Assembly: GCA_024734555.1 (NCBI GenBank)
Contig: JANPWX010000162.1
Coordinates: forward strand, 716,337-780,336
Direction of reading: 5' to 3'
From: Trochalopteron elliotii
Lineage: Eukaryota > Chordata > Aves > Passeriformes > Leiothrichidae
DNA length: 64,000 nucleotides
Shown: positions 13,152 through 23,440 of the stretch, in pieces
Layout of the letters: each line of letters begins with the position of its first letter
How positions within the stretch are numbered: position 1 is the stretch's first letter
The notes under the pieces: generated by a model
Told to the model about the DNA's origin: nothing
What the model saw: the letters and a program-made list of their open reading frames with translations, nothing else
Databases searched by the model: none
Made by a program: the position numbers and the translations under genes

Positions 13152-16100
13152 GTGGAGAGCAGCCAAAGTCTGCTGGGATGGGCCCAAGGCAGAGCCTGGT
13201 CAAACCTGGCTTGGCCAGCAGTGGAACCTCAGTGGGTCTGGCAGGACACAGGGGCAGGAGAACCTCTGGTGGCTCTGGAAACCCTTGGGGAGGAAGGACC
13301 TGTGGAGCCATGTAACAATCAGAGCCCGTGGATCCGGGGAGTGCAGGCAGGAGGGGAGAGAAAACAAAGCATTGTTTGCAAATGAAATGAAGTCATCTTT
13401 AATGAGGCTCTTCAAAAATAGCTTTGTCACTTTTACTCACAAAGGAAGTCATTGTGGTGAAATTACCTGATCATCTCATGCTGGTTTCCCACCATGCTGT
13501 GCCTCCAGTGGAAAGGGACTCAAAAAGCTGGTTTTTTTCCTCAGAAAACCAATGCTGTGTGGGGGTGTGTTTGTAATCAATGGGGGCTCGTAGCTAATGC
13601 ATTCAAAAAAGTTTAGAAGCCAGCAACAAACTGAAGGCATTAATAACTGTTGCTTTCAAGTCAATGGGATTGATTAGCAAATTCCCTTTATTTCTGAATG
13701 ATCATTGTAGAAAAGTGGAGAGCAAACCAATAGTGAGAGATGTACCTGCAAGCAATAACACATGATTGCAGGCTGGGCCGCAGAGCCCGGGCTGGTGACA
13801 CAACAGATCATTCATAATTGTCAGCCAAATTGCCCAGCTGGTATTGAGCTTTAAAAAATGAACCATAAGAAGAATTTCATATTGATTTTTGTTTCGTTAG
13901 AAACAATATAAGGCTGCCTTAAAGAACCGAGAGCAGACTGCAATTGATTCTCTTTCCTTTTCTGAGCAAATTCTAGTAGAATTTGATATTGGTTATTAAT
14001 GTAGGATTTATGAATGCTTTTCCTCTCTCTTTCCTTCAAATCTCTCCTCCTTCTGTTGCTGGAGGAGTGATTTGAAGGAACAGGACCTGAACTAGAACTT
14101 GGAGAGAATTGGTGCCATAGAACACAAAGTCCATTGAAGCTGGATATTTCACTGATCCTGAAGAAAAGGGTAAAAAATTAAATCCAGAGTCCAACACAGA
14201 GCCAGAGACTACAGATTCCTGGCAGGTAGGCAGGATGTGCTGCTGCCAGCTCTGCAATTCATTTCTGCTTCTCTGCCAAATGTTGGGATTATCACCAGTT
14301 CCTCCTCACTGTCCTTCCTCTGCTGCACAGGTACTGTCATTAAACCATTTATTTATGAAACATTAGGGCTGCACTTGCAAACAGAGAGTTCAGATGTCTG
14401 GTTCCTAAATGATCTTTAGGGCTTCAAGGTGAAAATGCCATTTCTGTGACAGGACCTTAGTTTCTTAGGTGTTGGTTTCATGGGGGTTTGTGAGTCCTGA
14501 GCAGACCAGGGTTCCTTCCCAAGGCAGACAGAGGAGTTCCCTCCCAAAAAATTATGTCACTGCATCCACGTGTGGGATTCAGTTCCCCTGCTTTCTCCTA
14601 AAAAATCTATTTGCTCTTCCATTCCCCCACTGCCAATAAATACACAGCCCCTCATCCATGAAGGTTACACATCCATCCTTCCTCCTCGGAGGCACAGGCA
14701 AAGCCTGTAAGACCTAATGTTATTTAAGGTCCTTCTTACATGAAAATGAGATGTAATCACCCTTCACAGGTGAGGTGTTCTGAGGGGATTCATTTCACAT
14801 AGTTCTACATTAAGCTGGCTCAGTGTAAGTGACAATGTTTTACACCACAACCACACAGACTCTGACTTCAGAAGGCTGAAAATTACCCTTCTATTTTTGG
14901 GATGTGTTTCTCTTCTATACTATCTTATACAGATCAATCTGATTGGTGACAAAAAGACAATCTTCTTCAATCACATTGGTCAGATCAGAGGGACATCAAG
15001 AAGAAGTCCCTCCTAGGGAAAGGAATGAAAACAAAGTTACAGTTACCAAAACATTTCTCTTGTTTACAGAAAATTCCCTGGGAAAAGAATTTCAGAAAAC
15101 CAAAACACCTCAGGCATGGAACTAGGGTTACATGTAGGTGCTTTGTGCTGGCTGTGAGGAGGGGGAGGCCAGGTGGGGTCTGGGCAGGTGAGCTGAGCCA
15201 GGTACCTGTGGGTGAGCACTGCCCCTTTCTGAGCTTCCTGCACAGGCTCAGTGAGGCTGGAGAGGATGCACAGCACTGGTGTTTGAGGTAAAAAACCAAA
15301 GCAACCAGTTAGCTTAGAGTCACTCTGAAAGTGTTTATGTTTTGCCTTGTAAAATACTTCCCAGCTGCCAATGGCAATATGATGTGAAACCAGATATTGT
15401 TTTTCTTCTCCTGGCATCACCTGGAGGGTGATGTGGCCCTGCTCGTGGGGAGCCACATGCATCTGCCGTTGTGCTGGCAGGCACAGGCTCTTTTTGGGCC
15501 AGGATGGTCATTACCTGGTGTGTCCACAGCCAGTCCCTGGCAGGGTTCCAGGTCTAGAATAACATCTGTGTGTTTCTGATTTCCTGGAATACCAGATGTG
15601 CTTCAGCTCAGCTCCTGGAGCATCAGCTTCTCCAAGGGCACTGGTTTTGTAGGGGCCTGTTATTCACACCCTCCTGTTAATGGTGAAGGTTTAAAACTGC
15701 CAAAATGATCTCAGGATCAAAATTACTCACAAACACATCAAGGCCTGAAGCTGCTGCAAGCTGGTCAGATTTACATGGATCATATGGCTAAATAATTGGA
15801 GTTGAGCAGATTAGTGTGTTATGCCTCTGATGAAATGATCCCTGTATGTGCCACGGCCTCGTGCCAGGGCATTATGAGAGGTGGAAAATCCGTGTTTGCT
15901 GCCAGTGACATTCAAGTGACAATGAAAGCTGTTGCACTTATAGATGCTACGAACCAAAAAATTGAAGATGTAAGATTCTTATCAGGAGCCCAGGAAGAAA
16001 AGACATGTCAGGACAAAAAAACCAGATCTCTGATTTTTATGCATTTGGGCAATGTTTTTGGCACTAGGAAGGTGTGTGAGCTGGAGCAGCTTGTGTGGGG

Positions 16101-16653
16101 GGCAGGACTCAGACCATGGCAGCAGCAACACTCTGCTCACCATCTCAGGCTGGTGCAGATGTGCTGATGTTCCCGTGGTTATCGTGGCTCTGGCATCTCC
16201 ACAAACCCAGAGTTGCACACAGCATCAGCACAGAAATCTATTAGCATAAATTACTGACAAATTCACCTCAAAAGCCAAGCCCCAGCTCCACGATTAAAAA
16301 TAGTGACAGAACTTCAAAGGGGCAATAGGCATGATTTATTTTTGAGATAATGTGGATAATTTCAAGTACCAAAGGAAATGCTTATGCTGCTTTCTGTGGT
16401 GTTCTGCATAATCTGCTGTGTCCAGCTAAGATTAGATAAAAGTCAACACAGGATCTTTTTTTTCCCTTCCAACATTAACTATTTGACTTACCTTTATCCA
16501 GAGATGAGCTTGCAGAGCTTAACATGCAGGATGCTCTGGGCTCTGCTTTCAGATAAAACTTTGGGGGGTTTTGTTGTTTGGCTTTTTCCTGCCTGTGCTG
16601 CTCGTGGTTGTCCCTGTGTGAGCCCTGGGAGCTGGGAAGGTGCCTTGGTAGAA
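13152..16653. other. Unique non-coding DNA with AT-rich block
   Basis: About 13580-14040 is AT-rich, has several TAAT/ATTA cores and very few CpG, and lacks repeats, so it is a candidate regulatory block. A plus-strand open frame at 15796-16167 lies in AT-rich DNA and has a fairly protein-like composition over its first 80 codons. It starts at TTG rather than ATG, and I recognise no domain. No splice-site pair or homologue is evident. Confidence 0.45.
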
Positions 16654-16697
16654 CCAGGGAATGGTTTGGGTTGGAAGGGACTGTAGGGATCATCCAG
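16654..16697 (-). mobile_element. CR1 LINE 3'-end fragment
   Basis: About 44 bases match the extreme 3' region of avian CR1 elements read on the minus strand, including the GGTTTGGGTTGGAAGGGAC block and the following GATCAT...CCAG. The rest of the element is missing. A family A LTR begins seven bases further on, so that LTR landed beside or within this remnant. Confidence 0.65.
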
Positions 16698-16703
16698 TCA
16701 CAG

Positions 16704-17185
16704 TGATGATGCCTTGGAGTGGCTCCCTAGAGCAGAGGCTGGAGAAGATTAAGACAAAAAGTGGGGATTTATTAAAGGCCTTCAATAGATGCACCTTGGG
16801 CAGTCAGGAGCCTTCTAGAGGCTACACCCAAGATGGACAATGGTCATGAGTTTTTCAGACAATTATGAGTTTGGTCCATTTACGTATCAGGGGTTAATTC
16901 TCCAATTATGAATGTAATGAAGTCAGATACCCCCAGCTCACTCCTCCCCAAATCACTTTTGTTTATACTTTTTGGGGCCTGAGGTAGAAGGTGTCCTTGG
17001 ATCTCAGGTCTAAAGGGGGATTGTTTTGCACATGTTGAGGAGTGCCTATCTTGCTACAAGCCTCCATCAGATTTGTCTGACCAGAATGTGAAGACAGTTA
17101 ACTAACACTTTATATGGAGTTCAGAGCTATGCACTAACGCAGCACAGGATCTGAAAAATAGAAAGGCTAAAATCCTAAGGCATCA
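16704..17185 (-). mobile_element. Solo LTR, endogenous retrovirus family A (copy 2)
   Basis: A 482-bp LTR on the minus strand, running from TGATGATGCC to GGCATCA in plus-strand order. It is flanked by an exact 4-bp target duplication ACAG (16700-16703 and 17186-17189), which shows it is an intact solo LTR. A 4-bp duplication suggests a class I (gammaretrovirus-like) integrase. About 47 bases near 17028-17074 are absent from the other copies and make this the longest one. The octamer position has decayed (ATTTACGT on the plus strand). Confidence 0.9.
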
Positions 17186-17189
17186 ACAG

Positions 17190-17708
17190 GCCCCAGCCAT
17201 GTCTGTGGTGTGTGTGGTCACATCCCTGCTGGCCAAGGGCCATCCAGCCTCATCCTCCCTGCCTGTTTTCATCCGAAACTTTCTATTTACTCACACCGGG
17301 TGCAAATGAGCCTTCCACACAAACATCAGCAGAGCTCATTTGCAGTGTGCCAGGCATCTTTAAAAGTCCATTTTGTTTCATCAGGCTTTTAATTCTTCGC
17401 AAATTACTCAGGCTCAAAAGGGAGTGAACGCTCCTGTAAAACTGGCGTGATCTGGCGTCTCTTTTCCTACACTTAATCTACTTTTGGTTGTAATATCCTG
17501 GCAATCTTTCTTGTTTCAGGAGCTCCTGGAGCACACTCGTGGTGCTGGTGAGTCTGTTCCCACATCAGAAACCTCCTCCAGGCCACAGTAACTGTGGAAC
17601 ATTGGGACAGGGCTAATTAATTTCCAACTTTCTCCAGGATGGGCGCCAGTGATGATGAACTGGGCTCTACCTGCACTTCTGGTTTTACCCACCAATTTTG
17701 TTTTACCC
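17190..17708. other. Unique non-coding DNA
   Basis: About 520 bases between two LTRs. I see no gene, repeat or distinctive motif. Confidence 0.5.
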
Positions 17709-17714
17709 CATTTG

Positions 17715-17896
17715 TGTTGGATTATACCCTTTTCTGACCCAGAGATGGGGCAACTGAGAGGGGTTTTAAAAACTTTTATTCCATTTTCAGTCTCATGTGA
17801 AGGGTGAGACAATACAGATGTTACAATTCACACCATCCCAATCAGAAGCCAAACTATTTCCTAATTCCAATACATTATAAGGGTTTCTTGGCTCTA
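17715..17896 (-). mobile_element. Internally deleted LTR, family B (copy 2)
   Basis: The plus-strand start TGTTGG and the following bases match family B copies 1 and 3, and the polyadenylation signal is present on the minus strand (TTTATT at 17775-17780). Homology stops at about 17892, leaving only the 3' 40% of the LTR. An exact 6-bp duplication CATTTG (17709-17714 and 17897-17902) still brackets the fragment. This suggests a deletion that removed most of the 5' part but spared the outermost bases. A chance match of the duplication is possible. Confidence 0.75.
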
Positions 17897-18262
17897 CATT
17901 TGTATGGCAGAGCTCCTCAAAACAAAGCAAAAAGAACTTTCAGGAACAATCAAACCCCAGCCAAGAACATTTTCTTGCACCTCAGCCATGCAGGCAGCCT
18001 AGAGTGAGCCCTGCTCATCCTTCCACTCCTTCCCTTTCCCATTGTTAAGTGGCAGCAGAGGGGGGATCGATGCCTTTGGTGTCAGGGCATGACAATAACT
18101 GTGTGTTCTGGCCATGATATTGACAGCTCGGCTTCTTTTCTTGTGTCGTCTCCACTTCATTTGTGAAAAGTACCACAATTATCCCCTGGCAGTCGTTTGG
18201 GGAACGGCAGCAGCTTGAAAAGAAAGCGAAATGGGCACACCTGATTGAAAGAAAAACACTTT

Positions 18263-18301
18263 AAATATTGAACAATTTTTTTTCTAACTGGTTCAATATT
18301 T
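18263..18301. other. Perfect 11-bp inverted repeat
   Basis: Arms AAATATTGAAC (18263-18273) and GTTCAATATTT (18291-18301) are exact reverse complements with a 17-base T-rich spacer. The DNA could form a small cruciform or the transcript a hairpin. The stem is too short for a typical microRNA precursor, and no function is implied. Confidence 0.7.
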
Positions 18302-18741
18302 TCAGTTTTGTTCAATTTTCTATCTGCCTCGGCACTTAGCATCTGCACAGCCGTTTTGTATGAGCCTTAACAATGGGCATTTTACATCGAGGGCATTTTA
18401 GAGCAGCAAAAAATGAAGGAAGGTTCATCCTCCACACCCTTTCTCACTGTTCTGCATCTCTCCTTCCATGTGCTCTCAGGCAATTACTAAACCCTTAAAT
18501 CTGTCTTTCCCCCCCATCCATGCAGTTCTGCCCAGCCTAATTGTCAGTCTGTCTTTCATTAAGCCAACTGCAGACTTTTGATCTACTCCTTTGGAAGAGC
18601 TTTTGTGCTCAGCATTCGAACGAACCAGTCCCCTGTTTACAAGATTTACATCAAAATAAGGTTTCTGGAAAAGAAAATGCAGCTTAGCAAAATAAAAAAT
18701 TGTGCAAAGCCCCAAGAGAGCTAATTCATCTGCATCTCAGC

Positions 18742-18757
18742 AATAATAATAATAATA
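18742..18757. repeat. AAT trinucleotide microsatellite
   Basis: About five uninterrupted AAT units followed by an A-run. Confidence 0.85.
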
Positions 18758-19923
18758 AAAAATAGCATGAGACAGGCTGGTTTGGCAGTGGGGAGCTGCA
18801 GGAGGGATGGGGTGTTTTCTGTTCTCCAATTTTTGGATGCCTGTTGAAACAGCAGCAAGTCTGTAGGATCAAGGTGCTGCACCTCTGCTGCCTCTTTTTA
18901 TTTGGGAAATTTGTCACCCTGATACCAACCCCTTGGGCTTTATATTCAGGTAACTCCCAAGAGCCCTGAGCTGGAGGAAGCTCCTCGGGCAGGGGGTTCC
19001 CAGCCCTGTTGTGTGATAACTCTGCTCCCTGGGGATGTGCTCAGCTCTGGAACAAGTGTTCCTCGTGCCCTTGCTCTAGACACACACCCTGTCACTTAGG
19101 GAAAAATCAATTTAGGAGCTGACAAAAGCTGAAGAAAACTGCAGCAGTTAATTAATAGCCCCGTGTCTCGCACAGTTGGCTCCAGCAGCAGACTCCAGTG
19201 TCGGAGCTAATTGGGAAGTCAGGCCAGATCGTATCCTACAGAACAAGTTCATGTTAATGAGTGATTTCTGTATTCAAGGGTGGTTTTTATTCAATTTCTA
19301 GTACTTTGTTTTGACTAGCAAGTCAAATATTCTTGAAGTATCAAAACAATCTTTGTAGCTGTGTGAAGGGAGCATGGCGGTGTCATTAAAACCCGAGCCC
19401 GGCTCGAGCTGGATGCTGGCAAAACAACTTCAAAAGTACCCCAGTGACTCCAGGGGAAGGGAGCTGTGTTCTCTCAGGATGAAAGGATCCACTGGAGAAT
19501 AGTTTAAAGGCAAGCCTGGTCCCAGGTGCAGGGAAGGCAGCCTGGGGATCCTGCCTGGAACCAGCCCGAGAATCTGAGGGTGGATTTTGGAGAGGCTGTG
19601 AGTGCTGGGGGCAGCCCCTGAGGTCACACAGACCCGAATGTTGCCTGTGGGAAGCAGAGTGGGAGCAGCAATATTCTGTGCAGAGCATTTGGATTTGGTG
19701 CTCTCCCACATGGAGGGACCCACAGACATCTCTGGGCAGCTGTAAAACAGAGGGAAATGTTTGTTTTCAGAGCATGGAGGTCTTGGGGACTCGATGGTGT
19801 GGAGGACCATGCATGGGAGGGGAAGGAAGGGAGGATGTCCTTGAGGGGCAGATAACCAAGAAATTCCTGACACTTTACCAGAGCTGGAAGTACAGAGAGT
19901 GGGGAATGTCATACTTTTAGTTA

Positions 19924-20002
19924 TGACATATTTCAGAAATACATAATTTTAGGTTTTTCTCCTGTGACATATTTGAGAAATATATACTTTTAGTTTTTCT
20001 CC
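19924..20002. repeat. Tandem duplication, 41-bp period
   Basis: Two adjacent copies of a unit starting TGACATATTT and ending TTTTTCTCC, differing by a few substitutions and small indels. It is a local slippage or duplication product. Confidence 0.8.
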
Positions 20003-20783
20003 ATGCATCCACTTTTGCTGTTCTTGCAAGCAGGAGTGACAGGACTTGATTTACCTCAATTTTTAATTTTGTTTTTGTTAAAGTAAAGTTGTGAAAATGG
20101 CACTAATGCTGAGAGACAAGGAAATTCTGGAGGAGCCTATGGAGAGTCCATGTTACATCACTCAAGGCTGTGTCACCTGGGGTTGGACAGAGCAGCCAAC
20201 AAGTAAAATAAAAATATTAATTTTGTATTGGGTTATGGAGACTGGGATTCTCTGCATTCCTTCCTTGTTTTGGGATTTATCCTTGGCTTTCTTTCTGGAG
20301 TTCCCTTGGATTTAAGGAAGAGTAGGGCTGTTATTTAATGGCTTTTCTTTCCCTAGTAGAGAAAAGGAATGTCAGAGAGGTTAATTCAACAGTCTTTTGG
20401 GATGAGACTCTTCACTGAAAAACTGTTAAGGAATTTGGGCTTAAATTTCCTCATCTGGCAACATTCCTGTATCCTTACAGAGCTCAGCAGGTACCTCTGG
20501 GGTGCCTCTCCCACCAACTGCAGACAAACCTGTCTTTAATTTTGGGGTCGAGGCATTAAAAGGAGGTCAGGATGGAGAGCTACAGGTTAACACAACCTTT
20601 GTTTACGAGGCAGTGGAGCAAAACCCCAGAGGTGTGAGAAGCCAATGCAGAATCTTCATTTTCCCCAATGTTTGTCTTGCCACTTGTAAAACCTTGTCCA
20701 CATCAGCCATGAACGGTCGTGCAGCTCTGCCAGAAGGTCACTGTGCAGTGAATGTGCAGCACAAACTATTTCTGCATATTAAC

Positions 20784-20831
20784 AAAAAAAAAAAAAAAGA
20801 GGCAAAAAAAAAAGAGAGAGAGAGAGAGAGA
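20784..20831. repeat. A-run and AG dinucleotide array
   Basis: A 15-base A-run, then a second A-run, then about nine AG units. A-rich plus purine dinucleotide tracts like this are common slippage sites. No retrotransposon body precedes it. Confidence 0.85.
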
Positions 20832-22207
20832 TATTTTTCTTTTTTGCATGCAATTTTTAAGAAGCAGAGAGAAAAGAGCCATAAAGTTTCCTTTTATAGA
20901 TGGAGGAGACAGCGGCGGAATGCGCTAAAGTGAGCGAGGAAAACCCAAGGTGACACATAATTTTAGTGATAATAAGCAGTGGCAAAACTCCTCTTGTTAA
21001 AGACCTAAGGCAAAACTGTGCAGCAGCCTGTGTGAATTCTGGAGCTGAGAACCACAGGGAGTGAAGGGAGACGGGGTAAGACACCTTGAGCAGGATTCAA
21101 AGAGCCAGGCTTTAATTTTAAGGATGAAGAATTTGAGTATCTGTGCTAAGCAATGAATGAATAATGCCTGTTACAGTGGGATGAGCTGTTCTGCCCCTCA
21201 GGTTCACACCAGGGGAATTCTCTGGATGAGGTGAGGCTGCTGCTGAGGCTGGGCTGGGCTGCAGCCCCTGGCACAATGTTCTCCAGCTCCTGACCCCTGA
21301 GCATCCCTGCTTCTCACAGCCTGTGTGAGCCATCAGAGGCAATTTCCAGTGTTGGAAAGGCTGGGAGGGAGCTGCTGGCTGTGACTGCAGCATTTAAGGG
21401 CTGGAGTCCTGTTCAGGTGCTGCTTTTTGGGTCCAGACAGAGACAGGTCTTGAGGGGCCAGTCCAGCCAAATTATCCTCCAGGCTTCTGGAGACAGAATC
21501 TGCCACCTCTCATCCTAAAACCTCGCAGCCTGTGGATTAGGGGAGAAGCTGGGTCAGAATTGGAGCTGACAGGTAGAAGGCATTCAGAATGAAGTGTTTT
21601 CTTTAGCAGGTGACCAGCTAGCAGGGCTCTGTCCCACCTCAGCCTCGTTTGGCAGGTTTCACCATTGAAATCCCAGGTGCAGAGTGTGAAGAGACAGAAT
21701 TTCTTTGCTTTTACAGGCTTAGGGGTGAAGCACTGTAATTCCCACCTTGTGCTCAGCTCCAGTGCACAGGGGTGCAGTCTCTGGGGGCTGTTGGTGGAGT
21801 GGGGGTCATGCAATCCTCTCCTGCTCCAAACACATCAGTTTGCTGGGAGCACAGAGCCCAGGTACCTCCGTGCTGCAGCCCTCACCAGTTTCCCTTCATT
21901 CACTGTAAATTCTCCCGACTGAACGTTTCCAGAGGGATGAGGGCTCCTTCCAAAGGGCTCTCTGCAGATGCTGATTCCTGGTGGCAGCTCTGTCTGCAGA
22001 TAATTGCCCAACACCTATCTTGGCAGCACTTTCTAGGGAAGAATTAATAAAGCCTAATAAGGCACTTAGAGAGCCTTGCAGCTCCGCCGAGGGGTGGGTG
22101 GTACAGCAGGATATCGAGTGTCTGCTCCTCCCAGGGCTCCCCAGCCTGAGCTGCTCCTCTGGCCACGGCACTCCTGGAGCTGCTCTGGGAGCAGGTGGTG
22201 CAGGGGT

Positions 22208-22656
22208 TGTGGCAGAGGAAGAACGAGGCAGGCACAGCAGGTCAAGGGAAATCTTCTCCATTTTAATTATCTGACTCCATTCTTATATACATTTGTACAG
22301 AGGTCAAGAGATTGGTTACACAGGTTGTCACCTCTTTGACCTGGATGGTGAACATCACCATCAATCACATTCCTCCTCCCAGAGCAGAAATATGTAGACA
22401 ATAGATAATTTCTAAAAATATACATTGTTTCCTTGAAGCTGCGTGAGAATCTGGACTGCAAGATTTCAAACACTTGCAAGCAAAAAAACTGAGGGCAACA
22501 AGGGGTGGCCCACAGCAGTGTTTGCCAGTGAGTTCCAGATGTGTTTGTTAATGTAGGAGTCACCAGTTGGATGGAAAATAGACCTAAAAGCCCTGTGTGG
22601 CTGTTGCATGGGGAGAAATCTGCAGTTTTGCCATCTCTGTGCCCGTTCTCCTGTCG
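22208..22656 (-). mobile_element. Probable solo LTR, family E (single copy)
   Basis: A 449-bp segment bounded by an exact 6-bp direct repeat AGGGGT (22202-22207 and 22657-22662). Read on the minus strand it has a TATATAAG box at about 22282-22289 and an ATTAAA polyadenylation variant (TTTAAT on plus, 22262-22267), in the order expected of an LTR. The minus-strand 3' terminus ends in CA. The 5' terminus reads CG where TG is expected, so one terminal base may be mutated. Class II is inferred from the 6-bp duplication. No second copy in this window confirms the boundaries. Confidence 0.6.
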
Positions 22657-22662
22657 AGGGGT

Positions 22663-23013
22663 CCTGAGACAGTGCAGGATGTTGTGCTTTGGGTTGTGAT
22701 TCCCAATCTGGTTCATTTCTGCTTTGTCTCTGGTGCATCAGTGCACAGGATCTCTCAGTGCCCTTCAGCAGAGGCAGGAAGATGCTGCTGACTCCTGTAA
22801 TAATTCACGTGCACAGAAATCACCATCCCTAATGTGTGAGACAGGAAATTCAGCACCAAACAGCTGCTCCCAGGCACTGCCTGAGGTGTGGTTTCCTCCT
22901 CAGAGCTCTGTGCAGAGGCTGCTCAGGGTGCACAGGGAGGGAGAGAGGCTGTGCCCAGCCCTCAGCCCCATCAGAGTGATCCTCCTTCAGCTCCGTGGCT
23001 GTGGAGAAACTGC
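22663..23013. other. Unique non-coding DNA
   Basis: About 350 bases between two LTRs. No gene or repeat is seen. Confidence 0.5.
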
Positions 23014-23440
23014 TGATGATGCCTTGGAGTGGCTCCCTAGAACAGAAGCTGGACAAGAGTAAGAGAATAAAGTGGGGATTTATTAAAGGCCTTCAACAGA
23101 TGCACCTTGGGCAGTCAGAGGCTACACCCAAGATGGACAATGGTCACGAGTTTTTCAGACAGATATAATTTTGGTCTATTTGCATATCAGGGGTTAATTC
23201 TCCAATTACAGCTTCAGGTAATGAAGTCACATTCCCCCAGTTTGCTCCTCCCCAATTCACTTTTGTTAATACTTTTAAGGGCCTGAGGCAATGAGGTGTC
23301 CTTGGATCTCAGGCCTGGAGAGATTGTTTTTTCTGACCAAAATGTGAAGACAGTAACTAACACTCTGTATGGAGTTTAGAGCTGTGCACTAATGCAGCAC
23401 AGGATTTGAGAAATATAAAAGCTAAAATCTTAAGGCATCA
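23014..23440 (-). mobile_element. Solo LTR, endogenous retrovirus family A (copy 3)
   Basis: A 427-bp minus-strand LTR from TGATGATGCC to GGCATCA. It is closest to copies 2, 5, 7 and 8 in the region after the terminus (CCTTGGAGTGGCTCCCTAG in copies 2 and 3). It retains a perfect octamer (ATTTGCAT at 23178-23185). No exact target duplication is visible (CTGC left, GAGT right), so flanking mutation or recombination is likely. It lies 5.8 kb from copy 2 in the same orientation, but no gag/pol/env lies between them and copy 2 has its own duplications, so they are not a provirus pair. Confidence 0.88.

Larger units (their letters stand above)
17903..22201. other. Unique non-coding DNA with simple repeats
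   Basis: No gene is recognised. The stretch contains an 11-bp perfect inverted repeat (18263-18301), a short AAT run (18742-18757), a 41-bp tandem duplication (19924-20002), and an A-run plus AG dinucleotide array (20784-20831). The 143-codon plus-strand frame at 20502-20933 runs through the A-rich simple repeat and is not credible as a gene. Confidence 0.5.

Noticed and set aside
18263..18301. Possible microRNA hairpin
   Set aside because: The stem is only 11 bp, too short for a precursor, with no extended pairing outside it.
16704..23440. Two family A LTRs in the same orientation 5.8 kb apart, resembling provirus ends
   Set aside because: Copy 2 has its own exact target duplication on both sides, the two copies differ in length and sequence, and no gag, pol or env-like frame lies between them.
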